64,000 nucleotides of DNA. Source: Rotaria sp. Silwood1 (lineage: Eukaryota; Rotifera; Eurotatoria; Philodinida; Philodinidae). Within the stretch, counting starts at the first letter, position 1; each line of letters begins with the position of its first letter. Below the pieces are notes generated by a model. The model searched no databases. It worked only from the letters and a program-made list of their open reading frames with translations, and was not told the origin of the DNA. A program made the translations under genes and the position numbers. The stretch is taken from assembly GCA_905250075.1 (NCBI GenBank), contig CAJNOP010000093.1, forward strand, positions 68,335 to 132,334, given 5' to 3'. Shown here in pieces: positions 1 to 10,900 of the stretch.

Positions 1-679
1 TCAAGTTTTTACATGTCACTATTTTTTTGATTTTGGAAGCATATTAGCTAGTGTTCGCATTTCATGAAAAGTACTTCACCATGTAGTATTTGAGTATGAC
101 ATGATGAAATACCATTGAAAGAAACTTATGTGATTGCAACAGTAATTAAGAGACAGACACGAGTAACGGAAGGAGTGCTTTGATGGTTATAGGATGCAAC
201 AAACAATAGAGAATGACTCATACCGATGTGTCATGCGATTTGCTTCTGTCAAATCGATATGACGATGAAAGAAAATTCTATCGATTGTAATTATGACTAG
301 TACGTTTCACGATTTATCTTTGAAAGATCTGTCCTTGTTATAATCATTTAATTTCGGTTAAGAAGCTTATGAGAAAAATATCTTCGTTAGTTTTACTTTG
401 AGTATTAACTTTAGTACGATTTCATCAAGGTTTATTTTCATTGAAAATGTAAGGTTAATTTGTCAAATAATTGAGTCAATGAGTTCGTTGACATTTAAAT
501 ATCACGAGCAAAGAAGATCAATTTAAAATTTGAGCGCACGACATTATAGATTATCAAAAGATAAATCTCTAGAAAACAAAGAATTCCATATATCATATAA
601 GCCTATCGATTTAATTTATCTAGATATTAACTATTTTAATTAAAACAAAAAAATATCAAAGTTTTATTTGTATTTTTAG
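1..679. other. Non-coding sequence 5' of first visible RBM5/10 exon
   Basis: No reading frame or domain was recognised here. The exon at 680 starts in the middle of an RRM, so the start of that domain and the initiator codon must lie in an exon further upstream. This stretch is therefore best read as intron. No exon with suitable AG/GT borders and RRM-like coding was found in it. Confidence 0.5.
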
Positions 680-3600
680 CTCTTATCTGAATTATCGATT
701 GCTAAAGTACCAATACAAGAAATTCGTATAATTCATCGTAGAGATCCCGGTAAATACAGAAAATAAAAGAAGCTTTCGTTTTTATTTTAATTCTTCTATT
801 TATATTTTTATTTTATTATAGCGACAAATCTTCAAACGGCTTATATCGAATTCAGTACAGTTCAAGAAGCTGAACAATGGATGAATTTAACGCAGGTTCA
901 AACAAAAACCTAAATATTCCATCATTCTTGTTCCTATCTATTGGTGGGAGTGCCGTCTTTAATACAATGGACGGCAGCATATATATATGTATACATATAT
1001 ATGTATACACACAGATATATAACTATATTCGTCGAGAATTTATTTGGACACTCGAATCAATCCCTACTGTTCATTTTCATTCAGGGTACATTTCTTCTCA
1101 ACGATCATCTTGTTACACTGACACATCGCTTCGACGACGATTCATCATCGATAAATATCAACAGCAATACTACTACTCATCGAGATTATCAGCGTAATAA
1201 TATCAATGAATTACGTCTTCGTGATTGGGATTGTTATAAAGTAAATAAATTCATTCTTGTTTTTTTTCATGATTTTAGTTTATTTTATTTTTTTTCTGTA
1301 TAGTGTGGTGTACAAAATTTTAAACGACGTGATCATTGTTTTAATTGTCATATATCGCGTGAAGGTATGTGGGAAAAGATTAATAATAAATATATATATA
1401 TATAAACCAAATCAAATGAAGAAAACAAAAAAAGACAAAATATTTAAAAACAAAATTAAAATAAAAAAAAACGTTTTTCTGGAATTTCTTATAGACTCGG
1501 AACGAACACGAGATCTTGATGGATTTTCATTTGTTGGTTTAAATCCATGCAATAGTAAGAAATACAAAATTTATCTGTTTTTCTTTTTTATTATATTTAT
1601 CTATTTTTATTTTAGCATTGGTACTACGTGGTTTAGATATTTTAACATCTAAAGAAACAATTGAAACTAAATTGCTTGAATTAACATTAGTACCAATGAA
1701 AAATTCTGCAATTGTTAAAGACAATTATACCGGTGTATCACGTGGTTTTGCTTTTGTTGAATATAATTCAATACATGTATGTTGTTTTCTTGTTAAGATT
1801 TATTTATAGATAAGAAAAAATTTTTTTTTCAAGGATTCCGTATTAGTTTATGAAAAATTACAAACAACAACACCTGGAGTTGAGATCGAAGGAAAAGCTG
1901 TTATAGTCCATTTTTCAAAAAATAATTTTGCAACATCGTAAATTTTCATTTTTTATAATAAAATTTATTTTATTTTATTTAATAATTCATTTGTATTAAA
2001 GACTTGCACAAATTCAAGATGAAGATGAAGATTTTTATTCAAGACGATCAACATCGTCTCGAAATCGTCATCGACATGATCATGTAAAAATTAATATTTT
2101 TTTTTCTTTGCTCTTCATTTATATTCATTTATTTTAATAGGATCGTCCGTCAAATGTTGGTCAATTACTTCCATCAAATAATGGTAAAAAGAATAAAAGA
2201 ATATTCGATACCCATATAGTTAGAAATTTTTATATCTTACAATTAATGAGAATGTTGAACGAGAATAAAAATAACAAAACATAGGGATAGAATTATAATC
2301 TTTCAAATTTTCTTTGAATAATTCTAAGCATTTTATTCAAATTTAATGCTAATGCAAATTATTCATCAAAATTGCATACGTTTTTTTGTTTTAGTCGATC
2401 GAACACTTACTGCAGCTGATATTGCTCAACAAGCATTACAAAATATTCATGCTCAAAAACAACGTGATTATACTCGTCCACAACGTCGTCGAAATCATTC
2501 AAGTAGTGATTATTCAAGTGATTCATCATCAAATCCACAAAAAAAAAGACAATGTTCAAAAAAAGAATCCGAACAATATACAACACCAGATCCATCAAAA
2601 TTTGAATGGTATCCAGAAGTTGGTTATCATTTTGATAAAACAACAGGATTTTATTTTGATGCTAAATCATCATATTTTTATAATCCAACAACACAAAAAT
2701 ATATGTATTGGGATCCAGCTCAATCAACATATATACCTGTTGAAGATACAATAACAACAACAGTTACAAATGAAACTACAAATACAACAGCAACTGAGCC
2801 AAAAGATAAATCTGAAAAAGTCAAAAATGCTCAAAAAGTTGCAAAAGTATGTCTTCATTTTTTTTTTTGATTAAAAAAATTCATTTGTTTATTACAGGAA
2901 ATGGAACAATGGGCAAAAAAAGAACGTGAAAGAAAAGAAAAAGAAGCTAAACGTAAAGCTCAAGTAGCAGCAGCTGCTATGCCAACAACAATAAGTACGA
3001 GTGATTCTACATCTACAAATTCATCTTCAACAGGAGCATCATCATTTGCTGAAGTTGGTCTTCCATCAAATCGACCAACTGGTGGTTTAATATCACTAAA
3101 TTTGATGTCATCTAATAGTAGTACATCTACAACAAATCGACCAGCTTTATTAGCAGCATTTGATAATCCTGATTCGGATAATGATGATAATGATAATGAT
3201 AATGATAATAATACAACAAAATCTTCAACAACAACGACAACAACAAGTACAAATGTTCTTGATAGTAATGAAGAAAAATTAGTTGATTGGAATAAATTAG
3301 CATGTCTTCTATGTCAACGACAATTTGATACACGTGAAATACTTGAAAAACATTTACAAATGTCAAATCTTCATAAAGTAATATATTAAGGACGACTATA
3401 AGCTTTTGACTCCAGGACAAAATATATGAAGAGTTGTTGAGAAAAATTTCCTCTATCCAATAATATATGCATTATCAAGTTCTACCGCCTACTGTTGACA
3501 TGTCAATAGATTGTGCCATATTCTATCGTGATAGCAGCAACGGCTTTGCCATCTCTTAACAAGTTATCATCCTACATATATATTGTTCTGTAGTCAAAGA

Positions 3601-4251
3601 TTAGCGGAAAAACTTGTAGTCACGTTTTATTTATCTAATGATTTTTTTATTTAGGAAAATTTAGCAAAAGCCGGTATTGTTCGATCACAACCAGTATGTA
3701 TTGATATGTTTCTTTTTAAATCTTATTTATAAAATTCTCTTTAGCTTGTTTATCGTGATCGTGCGAAAGAACGTCGAGAAGCATTCGGAATAGATGATTC
3801 AAGTAAACGAAATGATTATTCACCTGTTCATGAACGATCATCATATTCAACAAATTCGCGCCGAACACATAATCAAAGTAAATAATATAAGATTCTTTTT
3901 TTGTCTTTAATTAAGATTTATGTATTTAAATGTTACAGATCAATCATCATCGTCATCATCAGGTAGTATCGGTTCAAAACTAATGAAGAAACATGGTTGG
4001 CAAGAAGGCCAAGGTTTAGGAAAAAAATTACAAGGTCGAGCTGATCCTCTTGAAGTATATATTCATTTTAAAAACGAAAATAAGGAAAAACTTATTTGTT
4101 TTTTTCTCTTTCTCTCTAGGCTGAAATGAGACAAAGAGGACTTGGTCTTGGTGCCGATCAACGACTTAAATATCATGCTGAGCCAGGAGATTCATATAAA
4201 GATGTTGTACGAAAAGTTGCACGTGCACGATTTTCAATGATGGAATCTTGA
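680..4251 (+). CDS. RBM5/RBM10-like: RNA-binding protein 5/10-like splicing factor (5' partial)
   Basis: RBM5/RBM6/RBM10 proteins are nuclear regulators of pre-mRNA splicing that join early spliceosomal complexes. Exons: 680-749, 822-895, 1085-1240, 1304-1364, 1495-1554, 1616-1776, 1834-1937, 2002-2083, 2141-2183, 2395-2846, 2898-3377, 3655-3693, 3745-3877, 3939-4054, 4120-4251. Phases agree throughout, giving 720 residues and a TGA stop. Domain order matches the family exactly: end of RRM1 (residues 1-85), RanBP2 zinc finger (about 94-116, C-x2-C-x3-N-x6-C-x2-C starting DWDC), RRM2 (about 141-229, RNP2 LVLRGLD, RNP1 SRGFAFVEY), OCRE aromatic domain (about 338-385), Lys/Glu-rich helix, C2H2 finger (about 555-580, C-x2-C-x12-H-x6-H) and G-patch (about 647-690). 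An Asp/Asn-rich tract near 3170-3215 is low complexity. The start of RRM1 is missing. RBM5 and RBM10 cannot be told apart, since one ancestral gene is expected in invertebrates. Confidence 0.93.
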
Positions 4252-7200
4252 CAATATTCATCTTTTATGTACATGTTTCTTTATATATTTGTGTGCTTGT
4301 GTGTATGAGTGTATCCGTCACTAGTATATATATTCATATAATATATATGCTCGACAGTTTTTTTTTCTACGATATTAAATACATATTATGGAGATGAACT
4401 TTGTGTCATTGTATGAACGTTGAATATGAATGTGTTAATGATTACAAATGATGAATGAAAGTTTAAATTTGCTATTGTTTTTGTTTAAAATTTAATTACA
4501 AATGAAAAATCTCATAAGAAAAGTATTCCATGAAAATTAGTACGATGATTATTTTCTGCTGCAATAAAAAAAGAGGACGAAAATGTGACGTTTTTTCATG
4601 CTGTTGATAAGAAACGTTAGAATGCGTGAGATCAATTTTTGAGAATACAGAACCTGAAAGTATTGTCAAGAATTGGTAAATACTTATGTTTCAATTGACA
4701 TGATAGATAGATTATGCTAAAGATTTTAAATCGATGAGATTGATTAGACGATAAAGTACAGCTAAAATCGGTCTCACAAGAGAATCTACCCGAGTAGTAC
4801 TTTGTGTTTGAAATGAGGCGTAGCTCATCAGATAGGATCTATTGAGACTAGAAGAATTCCTCCTTATACACTGTTCTTCTAGAGCTATGGCCGTTCTACT
4901 GAAATTTTTACTCTTAGCCCAGTACTTATTAAAAAAACTAACAAATGAATTCTGACCTGAAGCTTTGTCTATAAACATCTCTAAAGACATCAACCCTTCA
5001 AAAGAACAGACAATTTAGTGTTTTTTTGATGATTTGATATCTCAAGAAGGAATCGCTTATTTTTGCTAAAATGTTTTGGATTTTTTAATCGTCTCAAGAA
5101 CTGTTTATAGACCAAGTTTCAGGCCAGAGCTGGTTTGTTTTGTGTAAGTACTGCACTAACGGTAAGAAATTCAGTGAAATGAACATAACACCGGAAACAT
5201 AGCACATGAAAAGGAATTCGTCTTGGCTTTTTCAATCTCTACAAACGCCACGTAAAGAGCAGTGTTTCATAAGAAACGTGAGGTACCACCTAGGATGACT
5301 TCTTCGTCATTGAACACCCTTTGTTTCTGAATATTAACATCAGCTAACAGGTGTCACTTGGCTAAATTATGTGATTGAAACTGTGGAAGTAATAATGAAG
5401 AAATTAATTAGCTATATGAATTGATTCAATGACAGTGAGGCAAAGGTTTTGATTTGAAGCAAAAAAAATGAATTTAATCAAAAATAAAGAACTTGGTTTA
5501 TTCCATCATAAATTACGATATCAGTTTCAAGTGTCCATCAGAGCTTTTTTCGAATCTTCTGAAAATTCAACTCGATCTGATCACTTTTACCTAGACAAAC
5601 AATAAAAATACTAATGAAATTTTTAATAATTTTTATTAGTGATTTTTCAAAATTTATTAACTGATTTTCAGATTTTGTTTTGTAAAAGTGACTTTTGTCT
5701 TTGAATTTTGAAGTCTTTCGACTTCTCGTTTTTCTCACTGTACCTATTGTGGTATTGTCCTGCTGCATACAAAAATTCAAAAGCTTTTGTCAATTCTTTA
5801 AGGACTTCGAAACTATCATGAAAAACGTCTGCTTTGCTCTTTTTTCTATGTTTTGTTACCAAAATGTTGATCAATTGCATTTCATGCCGCAACAATCAAG
5901 CGCTCCGAAATTTCTCTTGGTGATAGAGCACATTGAGTTCTATCATCTAAAGTATCTCATAAATTCGATCTTTGAGAAGAGTGAAGTAGTTTTCATTCAG
6001 TCATCTTTCTTCTATTATTTGTAAGATATGTTTGAAGAAGCTGACCTGTTTTCTATCCAAACTTGTCAATTCATTACGAAATATAGAGACAGATAATGAG
6101 AAAATGCTCTTGGTGAAATACAATCCATTAGAAAGAAGGAAAGAAAAATATAACCTTGCTTTTTTTTTCAGTAGTCATTTATTTACACATTCTACTTTTA
6201 AATGGATGTCACTCACTACATATACGTATATGAGCGGAAAAATGGCAACAGTAATAGAATTATATTATAAGCATGTTTTTTTTTTCTTCGTTATCAAATA
6301 ACTTTTTTATTAGTCGCTCTTGCTCTTGATATTTGCACTTTTAAATAAAATTCAATATAATTAATCATGCAGTCATCAATCAATCTAGAATGAGAGCAAT
6401 GACGAAATTACACTCCTCATCTCACCGATCCTATTCTGATATCAGAAATATTTATGTATATGTGTAATTAAAACATAATGAATTAATTTAAGATATGTAA
6501 TCATTATATCTATTCATCACTGAATTCACGATGAGACATAAGTCAATAGAAAACTAATACTTGTTCTATTGAAAAATAGTAAATGATACTTCTTATTTTG
6601 TTCTTGTTTGTTCATTTCATTGGTTTTTCTTTATTGCTCCTGAGTGCTTGTAATATGTTCTTTGTTACTTTTGTTTTGCGTTGTCCAATAAATTCGTAGC
6701 GGTAAATGATACCATGTTTTTGCGCAATAATTCTCAAGCAATGTGATATAATATGAAAGCATATCTTCGATACAAAAATCGACAATTCAAACGAAGTCAA
6801 AAGAATCAAGATATACATACAATGGTCAAATCTTTAACTTAAAATTATCGTAGAATTTACGAGAATAGAACAGAATTCAAGTAATTCTATTCAATTTAAG
6901 GGAGCCAAGTTGCCTGTTTAACGCGAAATGTGTATTCTTCAATATTAGCACAAACAAAGAAGAGTTCAGCAAATCAGAAATATTTAAATGACATTTAGTC
7001 TTTTCAAGTAAACAGGAACAATGGTGATGTCTGAATCACTGCAAATTAGATAGCACAATTTTTTGTCAAAAGTCGGTCGTCCTGACAGACACCTGCTTTC
7101 AATATTATTGGAAGGCTACCTCCTCCACCCTTAGACTCTGATTTTGTTAAATTTCTTGTTTTCGTTGGCTTGTTCTTGACTTACTTTCAATTTCCTTGAA

Positions 7201-7928
7201 TGCTCAATGTTTGGATCGCGAGTATTGTTGTTCAGTTGTCTCAATATCACTGCGAACATAACTTTGCATAATGTTCACACAAGAGAAAAGAGAGAGAAAC
7301 AGGGATCATCGAAGTCAATATTACAAGAGAGAAGTTATTCAGAAGAAAGAAAAGGAAGGGCAATGAAGTGTAACGCGCAATAAAGGTTTCACTGTATAAT
7401 TAAATATATAGAAGTGACGATGTTGTTTTCGTTCTTGTCATGTCTAACTTGACTACCTAGACAACAGTCTAGTGCGATGTGAAGGAAGGAGAAAGTCATA
7501 AAAAGAACCAATCAAGCATAAATAATGAATCATGTTCTTCTGACCAAAATCATTGAAAGAGAAAGTACATGTGACACATTACCACTAAAGTTATTCCCCG
7601 AAAAAAAGAGAGAGAAAATGGGAAAGAATAGTAATACGAAGAATGACGTTCTTGGTGTTTTCTCTTAGTTTATTAGGATGTGTCCAATGATTAAATATTT
7701 TTGTAATCTCTCTCTTCCTCCTGTCTTCTTCACCATAGTACTGTCAATAAAAACCAGATCAGGTTCGTTCTTGGTTGCCAAAAAAAAATACAACACTATA
7801 TCTAGTAGGCACACAAACATAAAAAGAGAATCAATATTTATATATCAATAGAGAAAGTGGTGTCTGTTTGATCGGCAAACAATCACTCATAACACTTGAT
7901 TGACGATCAACTTATCATTCAAAGCAAT
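4252..7928. other. Intergenic region with decayed repeat
   Basis: Apart from the decayed fold-back repeat at about 4640-5310, nothing was recognised. Short open frames around 5540-6020 on both strands overlap one another, match no family I know, and lack intron or domain support. A TATA-like run (tatttatatatc) near 7834 lies about 90 bases before the start codon of the next gene and could belong to its promoter. Confidence 0.4.
4640..5310. repeat. Decayed fold-back element (relative of 20281-20899)
   Basis: Left-arm segments (for example gagctatggccgttctactg near 4880) and right-arm segments (tttatagaccaagtttcagg near 5104, accacctaggatgac near 5286) follow, in the same order, the sequence of the element at 20281-20899. 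Divergence is strong and outer limits are approximate. The minus-strand open frame at 4712-4993 lies inside this relic and is not considered a gene. Confidence 0.6.
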
Positions 7929-10900
7929 ATGGATGCACAAAAATCAATCAAACCTATGTCTACATCATCAAAGATCTCATTGACCACAACGTCAGTATGG
8001 TCGGCTGACATTCGTTCAAGAGGCCATATTGTTCAAGATTTTCTTCTGATATGGTTGGATGACAATATTGACCAAGCTAATAAGGATTATCAAAATATTT
8101 TGGCACAACTGCAAAGTATAGGCAACGATGTTCATATCTTCACGCAAAGCGATGAATGTATCGACTTCCTTACCGAAGTCGTTGACAGAAAGATATACCT
8201 CGTTGTACTGGGTACCATGAGACATCAAATCGTGCCTCTCATCTATGATATTCCCCATCTTCATAGTATTTACGTCTTGTCCGAAAACGAAGTTCAGCGC
8301 AAAGAGTGCAGCAAGGATTGGAATAAAATTAGAGGCGTACACACGAAAATTCCACCGCTCTGTAAAGCACTGAAAGTGGCTATCAAACAGTGCAATCAAG
8401 ATGACATCTCGCTGAGCTTTGTCAATATAAATCAAGACGGTTCCATCCAAAACTTGAATGAACTTGAACCTTCATTTATGTATACTCAACTGTTCAAGGA
8501 AATTCTCTTTGAAATCGACCATAACGAACAAGCAATGAAGGATTTTATTCAATTCTGGCGCAATAAATACATCAATAATGCCGCTACATTGAGACATATC
8601 GAGGAATTCGAACGTGATTATTGTCCTCAATCATCTGTTTGGTGGTATACTCGGGAGTATTTCCTTTACCAAATGCTAAACTCGTCTCTTCGAACATTGG
8701 AATCCGAAATACTTATGAAAATGAGCTTCCTTATTCGTGATCTTCATTGCAAAATAGAAGGATTACACAAAGAACAGTTCATAGGTTCTCAGAAACAGCC
8801 TCTTATTGTTTACCGAGGGCAGAGTTTATCCATTGCTGACTTTGAAAAACTTCAGAAATCAAAGGGTGGTCTGATATCCTTTAACAATTTTTTGTCCACC
8901 AGTAGAAACCGAGATGTTTCTCTTGGTTTTGCAGAAAGTACTTCAACAGCAAGCGATATGGTGGGCATTCTCTTCCAAATGACTATCGATCCCAACATCA
9001 CATCAACTCCTTTCGCCTCCATCGAACAGCTGAGTTACTTCAATGAAGAACAAGAAATTCTTTTTTCAATGCATACTGTTTTTCGTGTCGGTGAAATCAG
9101 ACAGATAGACAACAATAGTCATCTTTGGGAAGTCAAACTGACTCTCACCGACGACAATGATCCTCAACTGGCTGCTCTCACCCACCGCATACGAGAAGAA
9201 ATCGATGACGAAGGGTGGTATCGGATGGGTAAACTTATGATCCAAGTGGGTCATTACAGCCAAGCCGAAAAACTCTACAATAAATTACTACGAAACTCTT
9301 CCGCTGAAAATAGAAGGGCCAGTATTCATCATCAAATTGGGCTGGCGAAAGCAAACCAAGGTGAATACATAGAAGCAATTTCATTCTACAATAAATCCCT
9401 CGAAATCAGACGCAACACTCAGCCCAAAGATCATCTTTCGTGGGCTGCAACATACAGTGAGATCGGTGAAGTATATCAAAACATGAGTGACTACTCGAAA
9501 GCTCTTGAATGTTATGAAAAAGCACATCATATAAAAGAAAAATTTCTGCCGCCGAATCATCCCTCGTTGGCTGTGTCTTACAGCAACATCGGTACGGTTT
9601 ATCATGACATGAGTGATTACTCAAAAGCACTTGAATTGTACGAAAAAGCACTTACAATAAGAGAGAGTGTCCTACCACAGAATCATCCGGATTTGGCCAG
9701 TTCTTACAGCAGCATTGGTATTGCGCATAACCACATGGGTGAACATTCGAAAGCACTCGCATTTCACGAAAAAGCACACCAAAGCTACGAGAAAGCGCTA
9801 CCTCCACACCATCCCTATGTAGCACTATCCTACAACAGCATTGGAACCGTCTACCATCATATGGGTAACTACTCAAAAGCACTTGAATTTTACGAAGAAG
9901 CACTTAAAAAGCGAGAAAGATCTCTGCCTCTGAATCATCCCTATTTGGCTACCTCTTTCAGCAGCATCGGTCTTGCTTATAACAACATGGGTGAACATTC
10001 GAAAGCACTCGAGTTTCACGAAAAAGCACATAAAATCTACGAAAAAGCGCTACCTCTGGATCATCCCTATTTAGCTCTATCCTACAACAACATCGGAGAA
10101 GTATATCATCATATGGGTAATTCCTTAAAAGCACTTGAATATTACCAAGAAGCATTTGAAATAAGGAAGAAAGCTCTATCACTGAATCATCCAGATTTGG
10201 CTACTTCCTACAACAACATTGGTCTTGTGTATAACAACATGGGTGACTACTCAAAAGCACTAGAATTTCACGAAAAAGCACATGAAATCTACGAGAAAGC
10301 TCTACCTGCTAACCATCCGTATTTGGCGCTATCCTACAACAACATCGGAGAGGTGTATCATCACATGGGTGACTACTCAAAAGCACTCAAGTTTTACGAA
10401 AAAGCATTTAAAACAAGAGAAACGTCTCTACCACTGAATCATTCAGAGTTGTCTACTTTCTACAACAACATCGATCTTGCAAACAACTATATGGGCGATT
10501 ACTCGAATGCGCTTGACTTTTTGAATAAAGCACATAAAATAAAAGAAATAGCTGTACCTTCGAATCATCCTGATATAGCAAATTCCTACAGTAACATTGG
10601 CCTAACTTATAACAACATGGGTGACTACTCAAAAGCACTCGAATTTTACGAAGAAGCATTTAAAATAAGAGGAAACACTTTGCCTTCAAATCATCCCGAT
10701 TTGGCTACTTCATACAACAGCATTGGTCTTGTGTATAAAAACATGGGTGACTACTCAAAAGCACTAGAATTTCACGAAAAAGCACATGAAATCTACGAAA
10801 AAGCTCTACCTGCTAACCATCCGCATTTGGCGCTATGCTACAACAACATCGGAGAGGTGTATCATCATATGGGTAATTACTCAAAAGCACTTGAATTTTA

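Noticed and set aside
2407..3420. Frames in other phases and on the minus strand over the RBM5/10 exons
   Set aside because: Shadows of the true exons, which carry the OCRE and zinc-finger domains.
4712..4993. 93-codon minus-strand frame
   Set aside because: Lies wholly inside the decayed fold-back repeat and has no matching family.
5538..6024. Overlapping open frames on both strands near 5.5-6.0 kb
   Set aside because: No domain, no splice structure, and both strands open in the same place, as expected of compositional noise.
7896..7928. Upstream in-frame start of the ART-TPR gene at TTG 7896
   Set aside because: A eukaryotic gene should start at ATG; the ATG at 7929 has a good context.
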